Origin: Clostridiales bacterium UBA1774
Lineage (GTDB): Bacteria > Bacillota > Clostridia > Oscillospirales > Oscillospiraceae
Reading direction: 5' to 3'
Assembly (NCBI GenBank): GCA_002314635.1
Contig: DCGQ01000004.1
Location: 45,094 to 109,093, forward strand
DNA length: 64,000 nucleotides
The notes under the pieces were generated by a model. That model was not told where the DNA came from, did no database searches, and was given only the letters and a program-made list of their open reading frames with translations. Position numbers and translations under genes: made by a program. Positions within the stretch are counted from its first letter, which is position 1. Every line of letters starts with the position of its first letter. Shown one piece after another: positions 7,526 through 16,970 of this stretch.

Positions 7526-9493
7526 TCACTTCTTCATCTCCTGTATTGCTTTTTTGCCCGCCTTGATCTTGGTGACCAGCGGGATCTTGGAGGAGCAGAT
7601 ATATTCGCAGCATCTGCATTCGATGCAGTCGCGCACATTCTTATCCAGCATACCCTGCCAGTTTTCCTCGTCGGCATACTTGGCAAAGTACAGGGGACTC
7701 AGCTCCATGGGGCACACGTCGGCGCAGCGGCCGCACTTGATGCAGCTCACCGGGGTGCTGTGATCGGTATCGAAGGCGATGATGCCGTTGGAGCCCTTCA
7801 GCACCGGCACATTCAGATCAGCCTGAGCGAAGCCCATCATGGGGCCGCCCATCTTCACGGTCACATCGCTGCCGGTGATGCCGCCGCAGTAATCGACGAT
7901 GTCCTTGACGTTGGTGCCGACCTTGATGATGTAGTTGCCCGGATTCTTGATGCGCTCGCCGGTCACGGTGACCACACGCTCGATCAGAGGCAGACCCTTC
8001 TGGATGGCGTCGGAAATAGCCTTCACGGTGCTGATGTTGGACACCACGGCGCCCACATCCGCAGGCAGACCGCCCCGGGGAACCTGACGGCCCATGACCC
8101 GCTTGATGAGCATCTTCTCAGCGCCCTGAGGATACTTGGTTCTGGCAACGCAGACCTCGATATCGGGGATATCGGCGGTCTTGGCCTGCAGCAGCTCCAC
8201 CGCATCAGGCTTGTTGTCCTCAATGACGATCACGCCCTTGGGGGCGGAAACCGTCTTCATGACGGCCTTCAGGCCGAAAATCACATCGTCCGCAAACTCC
8301 AGCAGCACCCGATGGTCGGCAGTGAGCATCGGCTCGCATTCGCAGCCGTTGAGCAGAACCGCGTCGATGGGTTTGCCGGGTTTCAGCTTCACGGAGGTGG
8401 GGAAGCCTGCGCCGCCCATACCCACAATGCCGCTTTCCTTCACGATCTCCACGATCTCGTCAGCCGTCAGCTCGTCCAGAGACTTATGAGGCTTCACGGA
8501 CTCATGCAGTTCGTTCTTTCCGTCGGACTTGATCACCACAGCCTGCGCCAGGCCGCCGCGGGTGGGATGCATCCGATCCTCAATGGCAATGACGGTGCCG
8601 GAAACGCTGGAGTGGATGTTGCCGCTGATGAAGGCGGCAGCCTCGCCGATCTTCTGACCGACCTTCACGGTGTCGCCAACCTGCACAATGGGCTTGGCGG
8701 GAGCGCCGGAATGCTGAGACAGGGGGATGACCACCACTTCCGGTTCGGGGAAGCGCTGCAGTGCCAGATGCTCGGACATTTCCTTCCGCTCGCAGGGATG
8801 CACGCCGCCGTAATAGCCATCGAAACGCTTCTCGCGGATTTCCTTCACATATTCCTGGATGAACTTGTGGTTCACCTTGGAGTAGTCCCGCAGCATGACC
8901 GGCTGGGCAGTCAGCTCGCCGACACGGTTCTGACCGGCCAGACGCTGATTGATCTTTTCCCATGCACAGTCCTTGTTGGGGTCTACTTCGCACTTACCGT
9001 TCTTTGCGCCGCCGCACTGCCCGTTCAGCAGGCTCTTGGAGCAATCCACCACGGGGCAGATGCCGCCGGTGATGTTCAGATAGCACTGAGCGCAGGCTTC
9101 GCACTTCTTCTTGGTCAGCGCCATGCCATGGTTGCCATGATAGTTCAGCGTATTGCTGGCGGCGAACACGGGCAGCTTCACCATGTCCGCGATGGTCTGG
9201 ATGCCCAGACCGCAGGAGATCACGAAAACGCTCTCCGTGCCTTCGGGGATCAGCTCCTGGAGCTTCTTTTCCGTCTGCACCTTGTTGCAGAGGAAATCGA
9301 CCCGGGCGCTGCCGGTAATGGTCTTGCCCTGCTCGGTCGCGAGCTTGACAAATTCATCACAATCCGGCTCATCCACGGTCACGAACTCTTTGAAGCACTT
9401 GTTACAGGCAATGACGAAGATGTTATCCGTACCATCCAGATACGGTTTCAGCTCGTCGATCCCTTTCAGCTTGTACTTGGTATAGTTCTCCAA
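7526..9493 (-). CDS. MetV-RnfC2 fusion protein
   Basis: A 655-residue two-part protein. Residues 1-205 are a MetV domain with CNKC (30-33), CEACAQC (131-137), GGICPVVDCSKSL and NGQCGGAKNGKCEVDP. Residues 225-655 are RnfC: YYGGVHPCERKEM, the SLBB-type VVIPLSQHSGAPAKP segment, GMGGAGFPTSVKL of the flavin/NADH-binding fold, and two C-terminal 4Fe-4S motifs (CIKCGRCADVCP and CIECRCCEYIC). In characterised acetogens metV, metF and rnfC2 are separate genes; here two are joined. The likely role is to take electrons from NADH and hand them to MetF. The start is TTG at 9493 behind AAGGTGAGG. No other Rnf genes are in the window. Confidence 0.9.
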   Translation of the reverse strand: MENYTKYKLKGIDELKPYLDGTDNIFVIACNKCFKEFVTVDEPDCDEFVKLATEQGKTITGSARVDFLCNKVQTEKKLQELIPEGTESVFVISCGLGIQTIADMVKLPVFAASNTLNYHGNHGMALTKKKCEACAQCYLNITGGICPVVDCSKSLLNGQCGGAKNGKCEVDPNKDCAWEKINQRLAGQNRVGELTAQPVMLRDYSKVNHKFIQEYVKEIREKRFDGYYGGVHPCERKEMSEHLALQRFPEPEVVVIPLSQHSGAPAKPIVQVGDTVKVGQKIGEAAAFISGNIHSSVSGTVIAIEDRMHPTRGGLAQAVVIKSDGKNELHESVKPHKSLDELTADEIVEIVKESGIVGMGGAGFPTSVKLKPGKPIDAVLLNGCECEPMLTADHRVLLEFADDVIFGLKAVMKTVSAPKGVIVIEDNKPDAVELLQAKTADIPDIEVCVARTKYPQGAEKMLIKRVMGRQVPRGGLPADVGAVVSNISTVKAISDAIQKGLPLIERVVTVTGERIKNPGNYIIKVGTNVKDIVDYCGGITGSDVTVKMGGPMMGFAQADLNVPVLKGSNGIIAFDTDHSTPVSCIKCGRCADVCPMELSPLYFAKYADEENWQGMLDKNVRDCIECRCCEYICSSKIPLVTKIKAGKKAIQEMKK

Positions 9494-9522
9494 TTCCTCA
9501 CCTTCCCTAATGAATTGTTCCG

Positions 9523-9542
9523 ACTGCCTGCGTGCAGGCAGT
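9523..9542 (-). repeat. Perfect 20 bp palindrome in the leader of the metV-rnfC operon
   Basis: Nine-base arms ACTGCCTGC and GCAGGCAGT around 2 bases form a hairpin in the 5' leader, between the promoter and the start codon. A second, longer-range pairing (CTAATTGT near 9549-9556 with ACAATT and TAG nearer the gene) could enclose it. No T-tract follows in the operon direction, so it is a leader structure or operator rather than a terminator. Confidence 0.6.
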
Positions 9543-9566
9543 TTTAGCTACAATTAGTGACATTTA

Positions 9567-9595
9567 AGTATAACACGCCGGTTATCATGAATCAA
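9567..9595 (-). promoter_or_regulatory. Promoter of the metV-rnfC2/metV/metF operon
   Basis: Minus-strand TTGATT (9590-9595), 17 bp spacer and TATACT (9567-9572). The transcript would have a leader of about 65 bases containing the perfect hairpin at 9523-9542. Confidence 0.8.
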
Positions 9596-9628
9596 GAGTT
9601 TTTCGACAGAATGCCCCGGAATAACTTT

Positions 9629-9657
9629 CCCCCGCTCCGCAGTTTTCGGAACGGGGG
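9629..9657 (-). terminator. Hairpin downstream of the membrane glycosyltransferase gene
   Basis: The arms CCCCCGCTCCG and CGGAACGGGGG form a strong stem 10 bp past the stop at 9667, but no T-run follows on the minus strand. It may be a weak terminator or a 3'-end stabiliser. Confidence 0.4.
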
Positions 9658-9666
9658 AGGGGATGT

Positions 9667-11430
9667 TCATTCTTTTCCGAAATCACCGATGGTCGCGTCC
9701 AGAATGTCCTCGACGGTCCATTCTCCGCTCTCGTACTTCTCCCGCATTTCATCCGTGATTCGGTACTTCGGCATCAGATAATTCGAAGTATCCAACGGTT
9801 CTAGACCGTATTGCTCCAGAAGATCATTGCGGACATAGAGTGCATCCGTACCTTTTCGAATGCCATCCTTGTAAGCATAGCATACATCATAAAAGAATAC
9901 GGGCGCATAATCAAAGGAGGTAACTTCCTCTCCGAAAACCCGTTCCACATCAACGGTTCCGAACAACACCTCCGGAATACCCGTTTCCCTCCATTCCGTG
10001 AAGGCCTCCTCCATTTCCTCATCCGTCACTGTTTTGTGTGTTCTGTAATGCTGCCCGCTGTCGCCGCAGGCAGCATTGGCAATAATATTTCTGTCAAAGT
10101 AGGCCAGCAAAGTGGGGTCTCCGTCCGCCAGCATCTGGAAGCTTCTTCGGTTTTCGGAATCGTTGTCTTCATACCACACATTGAAGATACGGGCATTCTC
10201 CAATCCGGTTTCCTTCAGATAGGCAGAAAGACTGCGGCCGTAAGAATAATCAGCTTGAAAATCATGCACGGACGCGGAAACACTCCAGTACACAGGCATG
10301 AGCAGACACAGCGCCGCCAGAAATGTCAGCCCGTACTTCACAATCTTGCTGTCCTTCGATTCAAGCGGGAACCGCTGCTTCATTCTTTTCCATCCATACC
10401 CGATTTTTTCCCTGTCTGTCAATTCGATCCAAATATAAAAAAGCAGAATCCCCACCGAAACGCCGATGTGATGTGCTGTCATATACACTACCGCACCGAA
10501 CCCGGCAAATGCCAGAAAGGGAACATAGAAATACCGGAACTTTTCCCGGGAAGAAAAGCAGTAAAGTGCAAGCCACAGGATAATACCGACAATGGTTCCC
10601 GGTATCAGAGAGAGCATCGGCAATTCCATGTTTTGCAGCGTTACAGCGTCCACGCTGAACCAGTCGCTGCTCCAGAACCAGCATTCCGGAAGCATCCCGA
10701 AAATCATACAGAGCAGGCGGGCAAACAATGAATTATTGGGGCTCGCACTCGCAATATAGGTATCCTCCCGGGGCATGATCTCCGCGAGCATCAGCAGAGC
10801 GAGCATCAGCAGGGCAAGCAGGGATAGAGTCCGGCCATCCCGGAACAACTCCGCAAAGCAGCGCTTCAAACCCTTTTCCCGCACCAGCTCCCACACCATG
10901 CACAGCGCAATGCCGCCTGCGATCATGATTCCATAGGAATGGGTCAGACACAACAGCATCAGAACACCGGTAAAACGCCAGGGTTTTTCGTTCTTCATCG
11001 GAAATGCCATGGCCAGCAGGAGCAGCTCCAGAATAATCAGACCATAGGGGCGGGCGATCACACCGTACTGATAAAACAGGAAATACTGGAAAGGCAGCAG
11101 CAGCCGCATCACCCTCGGAAAGGGAGACCGGAACAGGATCAGCCATGTATAGGCAAAGCAGATCAGAAAAGCGACCGTTTTCAGGCTCCATTCATAGGGC
11201 AGACCCAGCTTGGCTGGGATCGCAAGAATCAAATGCCACAGCGGCGGATGCCCCTCATAATGCGGAATGGTAAACAGAATGTCCTTCAGATTGGCGCAGC
11301 GGGCGATCTGCCATGCCTGTGCCTCGTCAAACCAGGGTTCATGGAAAACGGTAACCACAATATAACTGACAATAAACAGGCACAATACCGCCCATTCCGC
11401 CCGTTTTCCGACTTTCAGTTTACTCAGCAT
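9667..11430 (-). CDS. Polytopic membrane protein, likely GT-C fold glycosyltransferase
   Basis: A 587-residue protein with about ten hydrophobic helices. The loop after the first helix reads [15 protein letters not shown], followed by [11 protein letters not shown]; an acidic Asp-Glu in this first loop is typical of GT-C enzymes (ArnT/PMT-like) that use polyprenyl-phosphate sugars on the outer face of the membrane. A C-terminal soluble part (about 440-587) follows the helices. Its start overlaps the stop of the upstream FAD oxidoreductase gene by 7 bp, so the two are coupled and probably serve the same envelope glycan. The sugar and acceptor are unknown. Confidence 0.7.
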   Translation of the reverse strand: MLSKLKVGKRAEWAVLCLFIVSYIVVTVFHEPWFDEAQAWQIARCANLKDILFTIPHYEGHPPLWHLILAIPAKLGLPYEWSLKTVAFLICFAYTWLILFRSPFPRVMRLLLPFQYFLFYQYGVIARPYGLIILELLLLAMAFPMKNEKPWRFTGVLMLLCLTHSYGIMIAGGIALCMVWELVREKGLKRCFAELFRDGRTLSLLALLMLALLMLAEIMPREDTYIASASPNNSLFARLLCMIFGMLPECWFWSSDWFSVDAVTLQNMELPMLSLIPGTIVGIILWLALYCFSSREKFRYFYVPFLAFAGFGAVVYMTAHHIGVSVGILLFYIWIELTDREKIGYGWKRMKQRFPLESKDSKIVKYGLTFLAALCLLMPVYWSVSASVHDFQADYSYGRSLSAYLKETGLENARIFNVWYEDNDSENRRSFQMLADGDPTLLAYFDRNIIANAACGDSGQHYRTHKTVTDEEMEEAFTEWRETGIPEVLFGTVDVERVFGEEVTSFDYAPVFFYDVCYAYKDGIRKGTDALYVRNDLLEQYGLEPLDTSNYLMPKYRITDEMREKYESGEWTVEDILDATIGDFGKE

Positions 11431-12995
11431 TCTTTTTTCTCCTCGTGATACTCCTGCTCGGTATTTACATTCCAGATATTCTGCTTGTCCGTCCGGCCGC
11501 TCAAGATATTCCCAACCGCCTCAAACGCCGTACACATGGAATGGTCAATGTTATTGTAGCGGTGCTGACCATTCCGTCCGATGCAGTAGAGATTGGGGAT
11601 CGTATCCAGATAGTCCCGCAGCGTATCAATACGGTCATAGGTATCGAAATAAGCCGGGTAGGCCTTTTTCACACGCTCCACATGGCTGTCCAGCACATCT
11701 GCTTCCCCATCGATCAGCCCCATAGTGATCAACTCCCGGATGCCGAGTCCGGCAAAGTCTTCGTCCGACATCTGCCAGAGGGCATCACCCTCGTTGCAGA
11801 AATACTCCAGTCCCATCCAGACCGTGTGTTCCGGATCCTTCACCAGATAGGGCGACCAGTTGTTATAGATCTGGAACCGGCCCATTTTCACCTGTCTGTC
11901 ATGCACATAGACCCAGTTGTCCGGCACGATATTACCCAGAGTTTTGATTTTTGTTTCGTTCTTCAGCTTCAGATGCCGCAGCAGCACACCCACCGTCATG
12001 TAATCCCGGTATGGCAGTCCTGCCGCGATTTCGGCGCAGTCCTGCGGTACATCATTCATGCCTGCCACCAGATCCCGCAGCGGCATGGAAGAAATCACAA
12101 GACTGCCCTCCAGAAGCTCTTTGCTGCCGTCCTCCCTCTCGCAGATAACGCCTGTGAGTCGATTCTGTCCGTTCTTTTTCAGTCCGGTAACACGGGTATG
12201 CGTCCGGATCTCGCCGCCGAGTCGACTGACCTCCCCGGCTGTCAGTTCCCAAAGCTGTCCGGGACCGAGTTTTGGATAGGCGAATTCCTCAATCAGCGAT
12301 GTCTCCACCTTTCGGTTCTTCCGGTGCAGCAGTTTTCCGAAAATATCCCGCAGGATCGCGGTCACGGAAAGGCCCTTGACGCGCTGAGCACCCCACTCCG
12401 GAGAAATACTGCCGGGATGCCGTCCCCACAGGTTCTCCGTATAGTTTTCAAAGAACATCCGGTATAGCTTTTTTCCGAAACGGTTGATGTAGAAATCCTC
12501 CAGCGATTTTTCCTCCCGTTGGAAAACCATGCTGTACAGATAGCTGAAACCCACCTGTATCGTGGTTCCCAAACCCATGTTTTTCAGAGTCTCCCACTTG
12601 AGAGAAATGGGATAGTCAAAAAACCTGCTGCGAAAAAAAATCCGGGACAGACGGTTTCGGCGCAGCATGACCCGTTCCGTCTTCTCGGGATCCGGGCCAC
12701 CGGGCATAGTCGTGCTTTTCCGCCCCAGAATCCGATCGTCCCCGGGCAGTGCACCCTGCGTAGGCAGCATTTTCTCCCACCATGAGTTGACCTCCGGCAC
12801 CTTGGAAAAAAAGCGGTGGCCGCCCATATCCATCCGATTTCCTTTATATTCCACCGTGCGGGAGATACCGCCGAAGGTCCCGCTCTCCTCCAACACAATA
12901 ACCCGGTATTCTTCCGAGCGTTTCAGAAGCTCATATGCAGCCGTCAGTCCCGCCGGCCCCGCTCCAATGATCAATGCCGTCTTTTTCTCTGTCAT
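11424..12995 (-). CDS. NAD(P)/FAD-dependent oxidoreductase of the amine-oxidase/UDP-galactopyranose-mutase-like group
   Basis: A 523-residue flavoprotein with an N-terminal dinucleotide-binding loop ([18 protein letters not shown]), then [20 protein letters not shown] as in the UGM/protoporphyrinogen-oxidase group, and a C-terminal FAD contact near [13 protein letters not shown]. Relatives sit in polysaccharide clusters, and it is coupled by a 7 bp overlap to a GT-C-like gene, so modification of a lipid-linked or nucleotide sugar is plausible. The third-codon ATG (12995) is preferred because AAGGAG lies 7 bases upstream. It is longer than a typical UDP-galactopyranose mutase (about 370), so I do not assign that activity. 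Confidence 0.75.
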   Translation of the reverse strand: MTEKKTALIIGAGPAGLTAAYELLKRSEEYRVIVLEESGTFGGISRTVEYKGNRMDMGGHRFFSKVPEVNSWWEKMLPTQGALPGDDRILGRKSTTMPGGPDPEKTERVMLRRNRLSRIFFRSRFFDYPISLKWETLKNMGLGTTIQVGFSYLYSMVFQREEKSLEDFYINRFGKKLYRMFFENYTENLWGRHPGSISPEWGAQRVKGLSVTAILRDIFGKLLHRKNRKVETSLIEEFAYPKLGPGQLWELTAGEVSRLGGEIRTHTRVTGLKKNGQNRLTGVICEREDGSKELLEGSLVISSMPLRDLVAGMNDVPQDCAEIAAGLPYRDYMTVGVLLRHLKLKNETKIKTLGNIVPDNWVYVHDRQVKMGRFQIYNNWSPYLVKDPEHTVWMGLEYFCNEGDALWQMSDEDFAGLGIRELITMGLIDGEADVLDSHVERVKKAYPAYFDTYDRIDTLRDYLDTIPNLYCIGRNGQHRYNNIDHSMCTAFEAVGNILSGRTDKQNIWNVNTEQEYHEEKKEC

Positions 12996-13028
12996 ACCCA
13001 TACTCCTTGTTTGGCTATATGATGTAAA

Positions 13029-13057
13029 ATTATATGCTTTTCAGCATCATAGTGCAA
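13029..13057 (-). promoter_or_regulatory. Promoter of the FAD oxidoreductase/glycosyltransferase pair
   Basis: Minus-strand TTGCAC (13052-13057), 17 bp spacer and TATAAT (13029-13034), 34 bp upstream of the start at 12995. Confidence 0.75.
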
Positions 13058-13096
13058 TAGTATCACTGTTGATTTTGGTGTTGCATTTTATCGCCA

Positions 13097-13125
13097 TTGA
13101 CATTGAACTATCTGAGCTATATAGT
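13097..13125 (+). promoter_or_regulatory. Promoter of the YfhO-family gene
   Basis: TTGACA (13097-13102), 17 bp spacer and TATAGT (13120-13125). Transcription would begin only about 14 bases before the annotated start, leaving a very short leader. Confidence 0.7.
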
Positions 13126-13145
13126 TAACAAAAAACAGAAAGGAT

Positions 13146-15464
13146 ATGGTTAATCTGTTGAAAAGAAAAGATATTCTTTGTAAATCACATTGTGTTCTTC
13201 CCGTGGAAGCAGAAGCATCTATTCTCTGCTTTCTAATAGCCGCTATTGTTATTGTTCCAATGATACTGGCCAACGCCGGTGCTTTTGCACTATCCAATGA
13301 TTTTACAGCGCAGGAAATTCCCTTCGGCATGCTTATGAATGATGCGCTAAAGAGCGGCTCTCTCTGGAACTGGAGTATCGATATTGGAAGTAATTATTTG
13401 GAATGTTTTGCATTTTATGATATCGGGTCTCCATTCTTCTGGCTGTCTTTGTTGTTTCCTGCAAGTATCTATCCGAAGTTGATTGGCTGGATTTTTCTAT
13501 TAAAGTTTGCTGTTGCCGGAGCAACTGCCTCTCTTTGGTTGAAGCGTCATCTATCCTGCAGAGAAGCCGTGTTGATTGGTGCAATTCTATATACTTTTTC
13601 CGGATTCTCTTGCATGAATACAGTGTTCTATCATTTTCACGATGTGATTGCTTTTTTCCCTCTGATGATGACCGGATTAGAAATGCTGGTTGAGGAGAAA
13701 AAGCGAGGATACTTTGCTCTGTCTTGTGCGATAAATGTTTTATGCAACCCGATTTTTTTCTATGCTTCTGCGGTTTTTCTTATTCTGTACTTTATCTGCA
13801 GCTACCTTACCCCAAAGCAAAAAGCAGGTCTCTGTTTCAAACGAGTTGTCTCCTGTCTGTTTGAGGGTTTGACCGGTTCCATGATGGGGGCAGTTGTCGC
13901 GCTTCCCCTGCTGCTCAACATGCTTGGGAATTCGCGTGCTACAGAGTTTCTTCCGTTTTCTGACTGGTTTATCATGCCGTTTTATTCATATTTGCAGCGC
14001 ATTGAGGCCTTTTTTCTGCCAGCAGAATCCATGAATGACTACACATTCAATCATATTTCTACTTGGGACAGTTGGGGAGCGTATCTGCCGCTGTTCGGCA
14101 TGCTTTTTGTACTTCTATATCTGTCTGAAAACCGCGATCGTTTTTCCCGAATAATCGTCTGTTGCCTGATCATTTCCGTATTTCCCATTCTGAACAGCGT
14201 TTTTATTGCCTTTTCTGCTGATCAATACGGGCGATGGCTCTTTATGATTGATCTGATCCTTGCATTGGTTACCGCAAAGGTCTGTGAAGATTTGGGTACA
14301 TATCGGTCGAAAATCCAGTATTATTCATTTGGAATATTTGTTATATCGGCACTTACTGGAACACTGGCCGGAGGATCGTCCGCAACATTGGGGAAATATT
14401 TTTTGATTCTGACAATCGGCCTTGGATGTACAACACTGTTCTTTTTCTATTCCTATCGTAATTGGACTTTTTCACTCCGTCATCTAACTATAGGTGTAAT
14501 TCTGGCCGCTACAGTGTTATTCAGCATATCAATCGGCAGTTATTCTTTTCAAAAACCGGATAATACCGGAATAGAATTCCGCAATTTCCCACATGGTAGT
14601 ATGAATAGTGCTGTCACGTACATAACAGAGATTCCATCTCAGCTGCCATCAAATATTGGGCCATATCGCTATTATTTTGACGAGGGTATTTCTTACACAT
14701 ACTACAATCAAAACATGACGAATTCCTTGCCATCAATCAATTCCTTCATTTCTACATGCAGCAACTCGATCACAGAATTCTATACGTACTTGAACTTACC
14801 GCGTACAACCCGGACTTATGAAGGCTCCGATGGGGTCAAAAACCTACTGGCCGCACGATACATTGTCAGTCTGACGCCCGATCCGGATCTGGGAGAATCT
14901 CAGATTCTGACCAACTCCAATGGGCAGACTATGTACCTGCAGGAGAATCCGGATGCAATCCCCGTAGGTGGTTTGGTATACACCAGTTACATTACGGAAA
15001 GTGAGTTTTTGTCTTTTGACCCAGACAAAGCCGCATCCATTATGCACAGATATATGGTCGTAAAAGATAATGATACCGATACTGCAGCCAACAGCATGCC
15101 CCACATTAGTCCATCCGAGGTAATGACCGACGGCCCTGTTCTTCGCACTGAAAATATTAATTTTCAAATCGGAAGAAACTCCTTTGCAAGTGAAATATAC
15201 TCTGACTATGGAGGATATGCTTTTTTTAGTGTGCCGTATGATCAGTACTGGCATTGTTCAGTAAACGGGAATCCTGTTGATATTCTAAATATTAACGGAT
15301 TAATGGCAGTTCCGATTTCTGATGGAAACTCGCAGATTCTGTTTGAGTACCAATATACGCCTCTGCACTGGGCACTCCTTTGTACCGCCGTTGGCTTTTT
15401 ACTGTGCTTCGGTTTATTGCTCACCAACAAGCGCCGTCATTTCTCAAAAAAACAAACCGCATAA
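13146..15464 (+). CDS. YfhO family membrane protein (putative lipid-linked sugar glycosyltransferase)
   Basis: A 772-residue protein with about twelve hydrophobic helices in the first 470 residues and a C-terminal soluble domain ending in FSVPYDQYWHCSVNG, typical of YfhO. Family members are thought to transfer sugars to teichoic or lipoteichoic acids outside the membrane. The gene is visibly richer in A and T than its neighbours, including AT-ending codons, which suggests acquisition by transfer. The start is uncertain: AAAGGA lies only 1 base before the ATG at 13146, so the in-frame CTG or TTG at 13155/13158 may be used. It diverges from the FAD oxidoreductase gene; a shared glycan role is inferred. 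Confidence 0.75.
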   Translation: MVNLLKRKDILCKSHCVLPVEAEASILCFLIAAIVIVPMILANAGAFALSNDFTAQEIPFGMLMNDALKSGSLWNWSIDIGSNYLECFAFYDIGSPFFWLSLLFPASIYPKLIGWIFLLKFAVAGATASLWLKRHLSCREAVLIGAILYTFSGFSCMNTVFYHFHDVIAFFPLMMTGLEMLVEEKKRGYFALSCAINVLCNPIFFYASAVFLILYFICSYLTPKQKAGLCFKRVVSCLFEGLTGSMMGAVVALPLLLNMLGNSRATEFLPFSDWFIMPFYSYLQRIEAFFLPAESMNDYTFNHISTWDSWGAYLPLFGMLFVLLYLSENRDRFSRIIVCCLIISVFPILNSVFIAFSADQYGRWLFMIDLILALVTAKVCEDLGTYRSKIQYYSFGIFVISALTGTLAGGSSATLGKYFLILTIGLGCTTLFFFYSYRNWTFSLRHLTIGVILAATVLFSISIGSYSFQKPDNTGIEFRNFPHGSMNSAVTYITEIPSQLPSNIGPYRYYFDEGISYTYYNQNMTNSLPSINSFISTCSNSITEFYTYLNLPRTTRTYEGSDGVKNLLAARYIVSLTPDPDLGESQILTNSNGQTMYLQENPDAIPVGGLVYTSYITESEFLSFDPDKAASIMHRYMVVKDNDTDTAANSMPHISPSEVMTDGPVLRTENINFQIGRNSFASEIYSDYGGYAFFSVPYDQYWHCSVNGNPVDILNINGLMAVPISDGNSQILFEYQYTPLHWALLCTAVGFLLCFGLLLTNKRRHFSKKQTA

Positions 15465-15466
15465 CA

Positions 15467-15515
15467 CAGAAGCTGCGGAGCCCATGCCCCGCAGCTTCTG
15501 CTTTTCTTACTTTTT
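15467..15515 (+). terminator. Rho-independent terminator after the YfhO gene
   Basis: The arms CAGAAGCTGCGG and CCGCAGCTTCTG (15467-15500) are followed by CTTTTCTTACTTTTT. It overlaps the end of the convergent antiporter gene. Confidence 0.85.
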
Positions 15516-16799
15516 CTCCGCAGCATCCAGCTTCAGCTGGCGGCGGTTTTTCACTTCCGAGGTCTGAGGCTGAATGTCGCCGGATTTCGTCAGCGCCATC
15601 TTGGTCAGTGCCGGGCCTACCAGCTCATACACCAGCACGCTGAACAGGATGATGTTCCGGATCAGGATGCCCTGTTCGCCCAGCTCGGTGGCCTGCATAC
15701 ACATACCCAGCGCCACACCGGCCTGCGGAAACAGGGTGATGCCCAGCCATTTGCAGACCTGCGGCGGACAGTGGGTAGCCGTGGTGCTGAGCCACGAGCC
15801 GAAGAACTTGCCCACGCAGCGGGTCAGGATGTACACAAGTCCGATGCCTACAATGGCAATATCGCCGAACACATCAAAGCGCAGCGCGGCGCCGGAAAGG
15901 ACGAAAAACAGCGTGTAGATCGGCGCGGTCCAGTTTTCCTCCTTTTCCATCAGGTCCTCCGACAGCGGACAGGCGTTGCAGAACACCGTACCCAGCATCA
16001 TACATACCAGCAGTGCGGAGAAGCCCACCTCCAAATCGCCCACCCGGAAGGTCAGCTTGCTCAGGGCAACGGTTAAGATCACACAGCCGGTCATCAGCGT
16101 CAGACGGTTCTTGTTGGAATTGAAGAAGCGCTCCACCCATGTGAGCAGGAAGCCAAGCACTGTGCCCAGCACCAGACTCAGCACGATCTCCAGCACCGGC
16201 GCAAGGAACACCTCTGCCGGGTTCACGCCGCCCTGAATCATGGCCTGTGCCGCACCGAAGGAAATGGCGAATACCACCAGACCCACCGCGTCATCCAATG
16301 CCACCACCGGCAGCAGGATATCCGTAACCGCACCCTTGGCCTTATACTGGCGCACCACCATCAGCGTGGCAGCGGGGGCGGTAGCGGTAGCGATTGCGCC
16401 CAGCGTCAGCGCCATGCTGACGGGCAGCTTGTCACCCAGAAATACATGGAGCAGCAGCAACGCCCCATCCACCAGCACGGCAGCCATCACGCTCTGCACA
16501 ATGCCCACAACAGTGGCCTGTCTGCCGATCTCCTTCAGCTTGCTGAGCCGGAACTCGCTGCCGATGGCAAAGGCAATAAAGCCCAGCGCGATATCGCTGA
16601 GAAAGCTCAGAGAGTCCACCGCTTCCTCCGTGACAAAGCCCAGTCCGGGAATCCCCAGCCGTCCCAGCACACAGGGGCCGATCAGCACACCCGCCACCAG
16701 ATAAGCGGTCACATCCGGCAGCTTCATCCGGGTAAAAATTCTTGTCAGCAACAGTCCCGCGATCATGGCAATGCCGACAGATAAAATAGCCTGCATCAT
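15507..16799 (-). CDS. Cation:proton antiporter (CPA2, KefB/NapA-like)
   Basis: A 430-residue protein of about twelve helices. The N-terminal half shows LPDVTAYLVAGVLIGPCVLG, the family's dimer/transport-helix signature, and LDDAVGLVVFAIS carries the paired aspartates of electrogenic Na+/H+ exchangers. There is no C-terminal TrkA-N/RCK domain, so it is the NapA-type short form. It exchanges Na+ or K+ for protons at the cytoplasmic membrane. The ATG at 16799 is chosen for the AAGAGG Shine-Dalgarno 7 bases upstream; the adjacent ATG at 16796 is also possible. It is monocistronic with a clear promoter. Ion specificity is not readable. Confidence 0.85.
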   Translation of the reverse strand: MMQAILSVGIAMIAGLLLTRIFTRMKLPDVTAYLVAGVLIGPCVLGRLGIPGLGFVTEEAVDSLSFLSDIALGFIAFAIGSEFRLSKLKEIGRQATVVGIVQSVMAAVLVDGALLLLHVFLGDKLPVSMALTLGAIATATAPAATLMVVRQYKAKGAVTDILLPVVALDDAVGLVVFAISFGAAQAMIQGGVNPAEVFLAPVLEIVLSLVLGTVLGFLLTWVERFFNSNKNRLTLMTGCVILTVALSKLTFRVGDLEVGFSALLVCMMLGTVFCNACPLSEDLMEKEENWTAPIYTLFFVLSGAALRFDVFGDIAIVGIGLVYILTRCVGKFFGSWLSTTATHCPPQVCKWLGITLFPQAGVALGMCMQATELGEQGILIRNIILFSVLVYELVGPALTKMALTKSGDIQPQTSEVKNRRQLKLDAAEKK

Positions 16800-16846
16800 T
16801 GTTTTGCCTCTTTTCCGGTGGATTCCTATGGGAATCACAAAGTCGC

Positions 16847-16875
16847 ATTATAGCTCTGATTTCCAGCTATTGCAA
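16847..16875 (-). promoter_or_regulatory. Promoter of the cation antiporter gene
   Basis: Minus-strand TTGCAA (16870-16875), 17 bp spacer and TATAAT (16847-16852). A small hairpin (GATTCC/GGAATC) lies in the leader. Confidence 0.8.
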
Positions 16876-16890
16876 GTATTTTTTGGCATA

Positions 16891-16919
16891 TTGACAAATG
16901 GCTGAAATCCTAGTAAAGT
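16891..16919 (+). promoter_or_regulatory. Promoter of the E2-like acyltransferase gene
   Basis: TTGACA (16891-16896), 17 bp spacer and TAAAGT (16914-16919). It diverges back to back with the antiporter promoter, the two -35 boxes being 15 bp apart. Confidence 0.75.
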
Positions 16920-16970
16920 ACGCCTATCGGGCGCAAGTCGCCTGCTGCCACCGCAAAAGGAGGACCGATC

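Noticed and set aside
7511..9547. 678-codon plus-strand frame opposite metV-rnfC2
   Set aside because: Shadow of the real gene; composition dominated by His, Ala and Leu with no motif.
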